From positions 1 to 64,000 of the forward strand of contig NZ_JARZAI010000033.1 of the NCBI RefSeq assembly GCF_029893355.1: a stretch of DNA of 64,000 nt. The letters are read 5' to 3'. A model generated the notes under the pieces. That model saw only the letters and a list, made by a program, of their open reading frames with translations. It was not told where the DNA came from and ran no database searches. Shown here in pieces: positions 17,326-24,320 of the stretch. Position 1 is the stretch's first letter. The number at the start of each line of letters is the position of its first letter. Source of the stretch: Kitasatospora sp. MAA4 (GTDB lineage Bacteria > Actinomycetota > Actinomycetes > Streptomycetales > Streptomycetaceae). Both the position numbers and the translations under genes were made by a program.

Positions 17326-18165
17326 TCAGACGCCGACGCGGAAGCGGGCGAAGCGCTTGAGGGAGACGCCGGCCTCGTCGAGGACCTTGGCGACGCTCTT
17401 CTTGTTGTCCTTCGCGAAGGCCTGCTCCAGAACGGAGTTCTCCTTCACGAAGCCCGTGACGCGACCCTCGACGATCTTCGGCAGGGCAGCCTCGGGCTTG
17501 CCCTCCTCGCGAGCGGTGGCCTCGGCGACGCGGCGCTCGTTCTCGATGTCCTCGGCCGGGATGTCCTCGCGGGAGAGGTACTTCGGCGCGAAGGCGGCGA
17601 TGTGCTGGGCGACGTCCTTGGCGGTCAGGGCGTCTTCCTTGTCCAGCTCCACCAGGACGCCGACCTGCGGCGGCAGGTCGGGCGAGGTGCGGTGCAGGTA
17701 GACAGCGACGAAGTTGTCGCCGGCGAACTGCGCGAAGCGGGCGAGGACGATCTTCTCGCCGAGGTTGGCGTTGGCCTCGTCCACGTACTGCTGGACGGTC
17801 TTGCCGGCCTCGATCTCGCTGGCCAGGGCGGCCTCGATGTCGGCCGGGGCGGCAACGGCGATGTGCTCGGCGATCGCGTCGGCGACGGCGACGAACTTGT
17901 CGCTCTTGGCGACGAAGTCGGTCTCGCAGCGCAGCTCGACCAGCACGCCGGACTTGTTGTCCGCACCGATCTTGGCGACGACGGCGCCGTTGGTGGCGTC
18001 ACGGCCCTCGCGCTTGGCGACGCCCTTCTGGCCCTTGATGCGGAGCAGCTCGACGGCCTTGTCGACGTCGCCGTCGGACTCCTCGATCGCCTTCTTGCAG
18101 TCCATCATGCCGGCGCCGGTGAGCTCACGGAGCTTCTTGACGTCCGCGGCGGTGAAGTTCGCCAT
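17326..18165 (-). CDS. tsf: elongation factor Ts
   Basis: A 279-aa guanine-nucleotide exchange factor for EF-Tu. The N-terminal UBA-like domain begins ANFTAADVKKLRELTGAGMM, and the core contains the conserved ELRCETDFVAKSD segment. The length is usual. It is downstream of rpsB, separated by a 130-bp spacer with a perfect palindrome that could adjust its level relative to S2. Confidence 0.97.
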   Translation of the reverse strand: MANFTAADVKKLRELTGAGMMDCKKAIEESDGDVDKAVELLRIKGQKGVAKREGRDATNGAVVAKIGADNKSGVLVELRCETDFVAKSDKFVAVADAIAEHIAVAAPADIEAALASEIEAGKTVQQYVDEANANLGEKIVLARFAQFAGDNFVAVYLHRTSPDLPPQVGVLVELDKEDALTAKDVAQHIAAFAPKYLSREDIPAEDIENERRVAEATAREEGKPEAALPKIVEGRVTGFVKENSVLEQAFAKDNKKSVAKVLDEAGVSLKRFARFRVGV

Positions 18166-18244
18166 GGTGTGAATCTCTTCTCACGTCTCGCGTGTCTGCG
18201 GGGAGGTGCGCCGGGGCTCGTGGTTCAGCCCCGGCACGTGGAGA

Positions 18245-18282
18245 GAGGGGCACTCGCCGGTACGTACCGGCGAGTGCCCCTC
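18245..18282 (-). terminator. 38-bp perfect palindrome between rpsB and tsf (attenuator)
   Basis: Bases 18245-18263 are the exact reverse complement of 18264-18282, giving a 19-bp stem less a few loop bases. No U-tract follows on the minus strand. A partial terminator or RNA-processing element between rpsB and tsf fits the position. Confidence 0.7.
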
Positions 18283-18295
18283 ACCCTTGGGTACG

Positions 18296-19198
18296 TCAGG
18301 CCTGCTCGGCCTCGGCGGCCGGAGCCTCGACCTCGGCCGCGGGGGCCTCGACCTCGGCGGCGGGCGCCTCGGCGGCGGGGGCCTCGGCGACGGCGTCGGC
18401 GGCGGGGGCCTCGTCAGCGGCCTTCTCGCCACCCAGGAGCTCCTGCTCCCAGTCGGCCAGCGGCTGGTCGGCGCCCGGCTCGGCCTTGACGTCGGCCTTG
18501 GCGACACCCGCACGGGCCTTGAGGCCCTCCGCGACGGCGTCGGCGATCACGCGGGTCAGGCGCGTGACGGAGCGGATCGCGTCGTCGTTGCCCGGGATCT
18601 TGTAGTCGACCTCGTCGGGGTCACAGTTGGTGTCGAGGATGGCGACGACCGGGATGTTGAGCTTCCGGGCCTCGCCGACCGCGATGTGCTCCTTCTTGGT
18701 GTCCACGATCCAGACGGCGCTGGGAACGCGCTGCATGTCGCGGATACCGCCGAGGGTCTTCTCGAGCTTGGTGTGCTCGCGCTCCAGAACCAGGAGCTCC
18801 TTCTTGGTGAGGCCAGAGCCGGCCACATCCGTGAAGTCGATCTCGCCGAGCTCCTTCATCCGCTGAAGGCGCTTGTAGACGGTCTGGAAGTTGGTCAGCA
18901 TGCCGCCGAGCCAGCGCTGGTTGACGTAGGGCATGCCCACGCGACCGGCCTGCTCAGCGATGGCCTCCTGGGCCTGCTTCTTGGTGCCGACGAAGAGGAC
19001 GCTGCCGCCGTGGGCAACGGTCTCCTTGACGAACTCGAACGCGCGGTCGATGTAGTTCAGCGACTGCAGCAGGTCGATGATGTAGATGCCGTTGCGCTCC
19101 GTGAGGATGAAGCGCTTCATCTTCGGGTTCCAACGACGGGTCTGGTGACCGAAGTGGACGCCGCTCTCAAGCAGCTCCCGCATCGTGACGACGGCCAT
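18296..19198 (-). CDS. rpsB: 30S ribosomal protein S2
   Basis: A 300-aa protein, longer than E. coli S2 because of a C-terminal Ala/Glu-rich tail with repeats of EAPAAEV. That tail is usual in Streptomyces. The core shows LLESGVHFGHQTRRWNPKM, FVGTKKQAQ and RWLGGMLTN. The ATG at 19198 is chosen because GAGGAG precedes it; a start 14 codons upstream lacks this and would precede the conserved N-terminus. It is first in the rpsB-tsf operon. Confidence 0.97.
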   Translation of the reverse strand: MAVVTMRELLESGVHFGHQTRRWNPKMKRFILTERNGIYIIDLLQSLNYIDRAFEFVKETVAHGGSVLFVGTKKQAQEAIAEQAGRVGMPYVNQRWLGGMLTNFQTVYKRLQRMKELGEIDFTDVAGSGLTKKELLVLEREHTKLEKTLGGIRDMQRVPSAVWIVDTKKEHIAVGEARKLNIPVVAILDTNCDPDEVDYKIPGNDDAIRSVTRLTRVIADAVAEGLKARAGVAKADVKAEPGADQPLADWEQELLGGEKAADEAPAADAVAEAPAAEAPAAEVEAPAAEVEAPAAEAEQA

Positions 19199-19730
19199 GG
19201 CCGTGCTCCTCAGGTGTTGCGCCTGGCGCGTTGCTCGCACGCTTGCGCGCGCTGGTGGGCAACGACCAGGTCAGGCTCGGTTTTGTCCGTGCCGGTCAGG
19301 ATGACCGTCACGCCTGACGCCCCGAACGTGCCGAGCCGCTTGGCCTGGGCGGCGTAGCCGCGACAGGCTCGGGCGGACCGAGCGGCACTCGCATCGGGCG
19401 GGAGTGGCGAGCAGGACCCGGAGGGGTGCTGGTTCGCGCACTGATTCGCCGGTGGCGGGGCGTGCGAAGTCGACCCGGCGGACCGGGTCGCGTGAGAAGT
19501 GTACGGGAAGCGCCGTGCGACCGGCGACTCTGTGCTGCGGCGGCCCGGCCGGGGGGCGCTGCGGCGGGGTGCGGGGCGAGGTGCGGGGCGAGGTGCGGGG
19601 CGAGCCGGGCATGGTACGGGCGGGGTGGGGCGGTGCTGCGGTGGGGGTGCGGTAGGGGTGACAGATGAGGCCGGTGAGGAGGTTTGAGGGCTCACCGAGG
19701 CTCGGGATTGGTCACTGTGGGTGATAGTCG
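19199..19730. other. rpsB leader and promoter region with small repeats
   Basis: There is no supported gene. On the minus strand TACACT (19503-19498) could be a -10 for rpsB. Just downstream is a perfect 8-bp hairpin with a 4-nt loop (19471-19490), which would lie at the 5' end of a leader of about 290 nt. Bases 19569-19604 are three exact tandem copies of GTGCGGGGCGAG. The + strand frames here are compositionally open but have no recognisable product. Confidence 0.4.
19569..19604. repeat. 3 x 12-bp perfect tandem repeat
   Basis: The unit GTGCGGGGCGAG is repeated exactly three times in the spacer between rpsB and the M23 peptidase gene. No function is evident. A variable-number locus is possible. 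Confidence 0.9.
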
Positions 19731-19757
19731 TTGTCCACAGGGGCCGGGTTGTCCACA
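19731..19757 (+). promoter_or_regulatory. pair of DnaA-box-like decamers upstream of the M23 peptidase gene
   Basis: TTGTCCACAG occurs at 19731-19740 and 19749-19758 with an 8-nt G/C spacer. TTGTCCACA is the Streptomyces DnaA-box consensus. The same composite, with the same spacing, occurs at 26,437-26,463 upstream of yraN. Regulatory function is inferred. Confidence 0.6.
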
Positions 19758-19907
19758 GCTTTCGGGGTGGGGCTGGTGGCATCGGCCGGGGTGGCGGAAC
19801 CTCCGGCTATGACGATCTCCGGATTCACTCGGCTTCCTCGGCACTGGTCCCGGCACTGGCCCCAGCACCTGTCCCGGCGCTGGGCTCTCGCGCTCGTTGG
19901 GGGTCCG

Positions 19908-21317
19908 ATGCCCTCAACCGGTCTGCCGCCGCCGGCGCCGGACGGGCGTCGGCAGACCGCCATGCTGGCGCTGTTCGTCGTCACGGTGATGTTCGCGCTG
20001 GCCCCCGGGCCGGCCGCACGGGCGTCGCCCGCCTCTGGTGGCGGGCCGGCGTCACGGTCGGGGCGGGCCTGGCCGGCGGGCGGACCGTCCGGTGTGCTGC
20101 GGCGGTTCGAGGCGCCACCCGCGCCGTGGGCCGCCGGTCACCGCGGTGTCGACCTGGCGGCCTCGGCCGGCGAGCCGGTCCGGGCTGCGGCCGCAGGCGT
20201 GGTCGCCTTCGCCGGGGTGGTGGCCGGGCGGCCGGTGGTAACGGTCGAGCACCCCGGCACCGGGACTCCCCCGCTGCGCACCACCTACCTGCCGGTGACT
20301 GGCAGCGTCGCGGTCGGCACGTCGGTGGCGGCCGGGGTGGTCATCGGCGTCATCGCCCCCGGCAGCGGACACTGCGCCTCGGGGTGCCTGCACTGGGGAC
20401 TGCTCCGCGGTAACCGCTATCTCGACCCGCTCGCCCTGCTGGGCGCCGGCCGGGCCCGGCTGCTACCGCTGGGCACCCCGGCGCAGGCGTCAGGAGGCGG
20501 CCTCGGAGCCGACGCCCGCCAGACCGTGCAGGGCCAGGGCGACGGCGGCATCCGCCACGGCCCCGCGCTCCTCCTCCGGACGGCCCTCGGTCCGCTTCAC
20601 GGCGGCCTCGACCACTCCCTGCAGCAACGCTGCCGCGAGACGCGGCTGGTCGTGGCCCAGCTCCTGGAGTGCGTTGACGACCAGCGTCACCAGCCCGGTG
20701 TGGGCCGTCCTGATCCGCTCACGAGCGGCGTCGTCCAGTTCGAGCGCGGAGATGGCGGCGATGGCGCGGTGCCGCGGGTCGTCGGCCAACGCCAGCTGAC
20801 CGCGGACGTAGGCCTCGATCTGGCTCAGGGGCGTCGCGCAGGAGGCCATCCCGGCCTCGATCTCGGCGGCCCAGAGCGGGAAGTCGCTCTCGCAGAGCTG
20901 CTCGACGACGGCGGCGCGCGAGCGGAAGTACTCGTACACGGAGGAGCGGGCGAGCCCGGTCCGCGAGGCCAGAGCGGGGAAGGTGAGAGCGTCCATCCCG
21001 CCTTCGGTCAGCAACGATCGGGCAGCGTCGAGGAGAGCTGCACGCTGCAGCTGACGATGCTCGGCCAGGGTGGCTGCACGGATCTTCGGCACCCTCCCAC
21101 TGTACGGAGCCCTCACATCCGCCGGAACGGTGGCACGCATACCGGTCCTGCGGGTATCCGGCCGACACGCAGCGGCTGTCGCTTCGAGAGCTGCACGGCG
21201 GATCGGCTCAGCGCAGGTCGGAGAGTTTCGCACGCAACTGGAGCACGGACTTGGTGTGGATCTGGCTCACCCTGCTCTCCGTCACCCCCAGCACCTGACC
21301 GATCTCCGCCAGCGTGA
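19908..21317 (+). CDS. secreted M23-family peptidase with an abnormal antisense tail
   Basis: The credible protein is the first ~190 residues: a signal sequence (hydrophobic segment around LALFVVTVMFALAP) followed by a degenerate LytM/M23 peptidase domain. That domain has GHRGVDLAA, RAAAAGVVAFAGVV and a C-terminal LHWGLLRG, with histidine and aspartate zinc ligands. The domain ends near 20,480, but the frame has no stop and runs to 21,317, antisense to the TetR gene and the end of whiG. The tail has no family features and may reflect a lost stop or a sequence error. ATG 19908 has a weak GGGGG; ATG 19809 in the same frame is an alternative. Similar genes lie beside rpsB in Streptomyces. Wall hydrolysis is inferred. 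Confidence 0.65.
   Translation: MPSTGLPPPAPDGRRQTAMLALFVVTVMFALAPGPAARASPASGGGPASRSGRAWPAGGPSGVLRRFEAPPAPWAAGHRGVDLAASAGEPVRAAAAGVVAFAGVVAGRPVVTVEHPGTGTPPLRTTYLPVTGSVAVGTSVAAGVVIGVIAPGSGHCASGCLHWGLLRGNRYLDPLALLGAGRARLLPLGTPAQASGGGLGADARQTVQGQGDGGIRHGPALLLRTALGPLHGGLDHSLQQRCRETRLVVAQLLECVDDQRHQPGVGRPDPLTSGVVQFERGDGGDGAVPRVVGQRQLTADVGLDLAQGRRAGGHPGLDLGGPEREVALAELLDDGGARAEVLVHGGAGEPGPRGQSGEGESVHPAFGQQRSGSVEESCTLQLTMLGQGGCTDLRHPPTVRSPHIRRNGGTHTGPAGIRPTRSGCRFESCTADRLSAGRRVSHATGARTWCGSGSPCSPSPPAPDRSPPA
20490..21140 (-). CDS. TetR-family transcriptional regulator
   Basis: A 216-aa regulator with an N-terminal helix-turn-helix (DAARSLLTEGG, then FPALASRTGLARSSVYEYFRS) and a C-terminal ligand domain typical in size. 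ATG 21140 is chosen for an upstream AGGA with 5-nt spacing. A GTG at 21092 begins closer to the helix-turn-helix, but its GGGAGG directly abuts the codon. It is 67 bp downstream of whiG on the same strand. The whole gene is antisense to the overrunning M23 frame. Target unknown. Confidence 0.88.
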   Translation of the reverse strand: MRATVPADVRAPYSGRVPKIRAATLAEHRQLQRAALLDAARSLLTEGGMDALTFPALASRTGLARSSVYEYFRSRAAVVEQLCESDFPLWAAEIEAGMASCATPLSQIEAYVRGQLALADDPRHRAIAAISALELDDAARERIRTAHTGLVTLVVNALQELGHDQPRLAAALLQGVVEAAVKRTEGRPEEERGAVADAAVALALHGLAGVGSEAAS

Positions 21318-22821
21318 GGCCCTCGTAGTAGTAGAGCGTCACCACGGTCTTCTCCCGCTCCGGCAGGGTGTTGATCGCACGGGCCAGCAGCCTGCGCAGT
21401 TCACGGTCCTCGGCGACCTCGACCGGGTTGTCGGCGCCGCTGTCCTCCAGGGTGTCCATCAGACTCAGCCGGTCGCCGCTCTCACCGGCCGGGTGGAGGA
21501 GCTCGTCGAGCGCGACGACGTTGGCCAGGAAGAGCTGACTGAAGATCGCGTGCAGATCCTCGATCGCGATCCCCATCTCCGCCGCCACCTCCGGCTCGTG
21601 CGGAGTACGGCGCAGCCGGGCCTCCAGCGCGGCATAGGTGCGCTCGACCGCCTTCGCCTTCTGCCGGACCGAGCGGGGGATCCAGTCGAGCGCGCGGAGT
21701 TCGTCGATGATCGCGCCACGGATGCGGCTGATCGCGTAGGTCTCGAACTTGATGGCCCGGTCGATGTCGAACTTCTCGATCGCGTCGATCAGGCCGAAGA
21801 CGCCGGAGGAGACGAAGTCCGCCTGCTCGACGTTGGCCGGCAGACCGACACCGACCCGGCCGGCCACGTACTTCACCAGGGGGGAGTAGTGAAGGATCAG
21901 TTGCTCGCGCAGTTTGGGGTCAGCGGTCTCCTTGTAGGAGCGCCAGAGCGATTCCAGTGCGGTCCGCTGCACAGCGCCGGGTGCGCTCGGCGTAGCTGAA
22001 GGTGCCGGCGGCGCCGGTGTGCTCGCTGCGGAGGCGGGCGCGGGGACAGACACCGGGGCAGCGGCGGGTGCGGGGAGCGCGGGCACTGCCGCTCTGCCGG
22101 GCTTGGGGACCGGGGCCCGGGCCGAGGCTCCGAGCGGGCCTTCGGCGCTCGCGGCGGACGACGACCTCGGCGCGGCAGCAACGGCCGCGATCGGCAATCC
22201 CGGCACGGCTGCTCCCGGCACGGTCGGACCCGACGCGGCGTCACGCCGCGCACGCTGCGAGGTCACCGCCGGGCGGCTGCCACTGCTTCGGCCGCCCGAG
22301 GAGAGCTCAGGCCGCCGGCTGGGTGACGCACCCTCAGCGCGTGCCCCGGTTGGCCCTCGCGCGCCCTCTCCCGCGCGGGGCGCCAGACCGGAGTCGGTTC
22401 CCGTCGCAGCACCGCTCGCCGGACCCGCCACCGCGTCCGCAGCCGTACCGGTCTCCTCGGCGGCCACCGCGCCACTCGACAAACCACCGCTCGACAAACC
22501 ACCGGGCACCCCGCTCGGCAGGCCGACCGACGGCCCAGCCGACTGACCGGCTGAGGCCTCCGCTGCGGCCTCGCCTGCGCCCCTGGCGGTCGCCGGGTCG
22601 CGACGCCGGCGCCGTTCGGACCGCTCGGCCTCGCCAGCAGGTGAGCCCGCCAGGGCGGTGCGGTGGATTTCACCGTCCGCCGCCTGCGCCCTGGGCGACG
22701 GCGATGCCGGGGAGTTCCGCGCCTTCGGCTGGGCATCGATGCCGGAACGGGGCTCCTTGCCAGAGCCCCCCAAGGGCCGGGCGGCGCCGGTCGCCCTGCG
22801 TCCGGGAATGTGTGTGGGCAT
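21208..22821 (-). CDS. whiG: RNA polymerase sigma factor WhiG with a long N-terminal extension
   Basis: This is the sporulation sigma factor of the FliA/WhiG class. The last ~255 residues hold regions 2 (HYSPLVKYVAGRV, DLID-type FGLIDAIEKFD), 3 and 4 (LTLAEIGQVLGVTESRVSQIH), close to S. coelicolor WhiG as I remember it. That protein has about 280 residues; this frame gives 537, the extra being Ala/Pro/Ser/Gly-rich. ATG 22821 is chosen because MPTHIPG resembles the known N-terminus; ATG 22851 and GTG 22944 are in frame, and none has a clear ribosome binding site. GTG 21972, just before the core, would give a 254-aa protein. Confidence is high for the core and low for the start. Confidence 0.85.
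   Translation of the reverse strand: MPTHIPGRRATGAARPLGGSGKEPRSGIDAQPKARNSPASPSPRAQAADGEIHRTALAGSPAGEAERSERRRRRDPATARGAGEAAAEASAGQSAGPSVGLPSGVPGGLSSGGLSSGAVAAEETGTAADAVAGPASGAATGTDSGLAPRAGEGARGPTGARAEGASPSRRPELSSGGRSSGSRPAVTSQRARRDAASGPTVPGAAVPGLPIAAVAAAPRSSSAASAEGPLGASARAPVPKPGRAAVPALPAPAAAPVSVPAPASAASTPAPPAPSATPSAPGAVQRTALESLWRSYKETADPKLREQLILHYSPLVKYVAGRVGVGLPANVEQADFVSSGVFGLIDAIEKFDIDRAIKFETYAISRIRGAIIDELRALDWIPRSVRQKAKAVERTYAALEARLRRTPHEPEVAAEMGIAIEDLHAIFSQLFLANVVALDELLHPAGESGDRLSLMDTLEDSGADNPVEVAEDRELRRLLARAINTLPEREKTVVTLYYYEGLTLAEIGQVLGVTESRVSQIHTKSVLQLRAKLSDLR
22475..22504 (-). repeat. 2 x 15-bp tandem repeat in the whiG extension
   Basis: CTCGACAAACCACCG occurs twice in exact tandem and encodes GGLSS twice. 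It indicates slippage-driven growth of the low-complexity segment. Confidence 0.85.
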
Positions 22822-23101
22822 ACGTGGGTCTGCGCCGTTCTGCCGAGTCATGTGCTGATAAGGAAGCCATAGCGAGCGTAGCGTGACCGAGTCGATGCAC
22901 TGTGCTACCACCACCTGGCCGTCGCTCGTTCCGGTGGCGTTCACTCCGTCGCAGGAACGTGCACGCCCTGTCCAGTGCCCGCGCGCCGGGCGCAGGTTGC
23001 GGGTCGGAGGGCCGACGTTCGCGTCATGTGTCTCCCATTCACCTCCGGCGTAGAGGTGTCCCGTTGACTGCCGGCCCGCGCGCCGGTCCGTCCGACAGCC
23101 G

Positions 23102-24298
23102 TCAGCGGATCACCCGCCAGTGCGACCCCTCCCGCTGGACGAACCCCAGCGAGCAGAGTTCGTACAGCTGCTTGAGGACCTCGTCCGCGGGGAAGCCCGA
23201 GCGGCGCGCGAGGTACTCCACGGGTGCGCCGTCCCGGCCGGACGGGATCGCCTCCAACACCTGGGCGGCCATCGGCCGCAGGACGTCCCGCGGGCGCACC
23301 TCGCTGCTGCGCAGCGGCGCCAGATCCTCGCCGATCGCTCCGATCAGCTCGACGACCTCGGCGGCGTCCGTGACCAGGGTGGCTGCGCCGCTCCTGAGCA
23401 ACGCGTGTACACCGGCGGAGAGTTCGGAGGTGACCGGCCCGCAGACGCCCATCGTGTGCCGGTTGAGCGCGTGCGCCCGCCGCGCCGTGCTCAGGGCTCC
23501 GCTGCGCAGTGCGGCCTCGACCACCACCGTCCCCCGGGTCAACGCCGCTATCACCCGGTTGCGCAGCACGAAGCGAAAGCGGTTCGGGTGCTCACCCGGC
23601 GGGAGTTCGCTGACCAGTTGGCCCTGCCCGGAGATCCGACGGATCAGCTCGGTGTTCCCGCGCGGGTAGGCCACATCCACGCCGCAGGCGAGCACGCCCA
23701 CGGTCATGCCCCCGACTGCCAGGGCGCCGCGATGGGCGGCCGAGTCGATCCCGTAGGCGGCGCCCGAGACGACAACCCAGCCGCGCTCGGCGAGTTGGGC
23801 GGCGAGTTCTCCGGCGACGTGGGCACCGTAGGCGGTGCAGGCCCGGGCGCCGACCACGGCGACGGACCGCAGGGCGAGCAGCCGCAGCGAACCGGTTCCC
23901 CGCACCCAGAGCCCGACCGGCATGGCCTCCCCCAGGTCGTTGAGCTGGCTGGGCCACTCGGGCTCGGCCGGGGTGACGAAGCGCCCGCCGACGGCCTCCA
24001 CACGAGCGAGGTCGGCGGCCGGATCGCACCCGGCCAACCTGGCGTTCAGGCCCGCGAGTCGATCCTGGTCCAGGTGCAGGGCGGGATGCCCCGCCCGGGT
24101 GCGGATCAGCTGGAGGAGTTCGGCCGCCGGGCGTTCGAGCAGCCACTTGCCCACCGCTGTGTCACCGGGCTCGGCGAGCCTGGTGAGGGCGGCGCGGGCG
24201 AGGCGCTCCTCCCCGAAGTCCCGCTCGTGCAAAGACTTGCCGGGTTCTCCGGGTTCTCCGGGTTCGCCCAGGTCGAGGGCGGTCTGAACAGCGTGCAT
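23102..24298 (-). CDS. dprA: DNA-processing protein DprA
   Basis: A 398-aa protein that loads RecA on incoming single-stranded DNA in transformable bacteria; its role in Streptomyces is unclear. The Rossmann-like fold shows VAVVGARACTAYG, VVSGAAYGIDSAAHRGAL and the RNRVIAAL segment. A C-terminal winged-helix (about 325-398) follows. The ATG at 24298 has GGGAGGT upstream. Near the N-terminus GEPGEPGEP is encoded by three 9-bp repeats. It lies 22 bp after comM and 157 bp before whiG. Confidence 0.95.
   Translation of the reverse strand: MHAVQTALDLGEPGEPGEPGKSLHERDFGEERLARAALTRLAEPGDTAVGKWLLERPAAELLQLIRTRAGHPALHLDQDRLAGLNARLAGCDPAADLARVEAVGGRFVTPAEPEWPSQLNDLGEAMPVGLWVRGTGSLRLLALRSVAVVGARACTAYGAHVAGELAAQLAERGWVVVSGAAYGIDSAAHRGALAVGGMTVGVLACGVDVAYPRGNTELIRRISGQGQLVSELPPGEHPNRFRFVLRNRVIAALTRGTVVVEAALRSGALSTARRAHALNRHTMGVCGPVTSELSAGVHALLRSGAATLVTDAAEVVELIGAIGEDLAPLRSSEVRPRDVLRPMAAQVLEAIPSGRDGAPVEYLARRSGFPADEVLKQLYELCSLGFVQREGSHWRVIR
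24242..24268 (-). repeat. 3 x 9-bp tandem repeat in the dprA 5' end
   Basis: GGGTTCTCC, GGGTTCTCC, GGGTTCGCC in tandem encode GEP three times. The repeat is in frame and so tolerates copy-number change. Confidence 0.85.
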
Positions 24299-24320
24299 CG
24301 GTACCTCCCCAGGAGTGTGG

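Noticed and set aside
19731..19757. Replication origin suggested by DnaA boxes
   Set aside because: Only two boxes, no dnaA or dnaN nearby and no AT-rich unwinding region. The Streptomyces origin lies between dnaA and dnaN.
22002..22886. Arg/Pro-rich + strand frame opposite the whiG extension
   Set aside because: No start signal and no family. It is the complement of the low-complexity segment.
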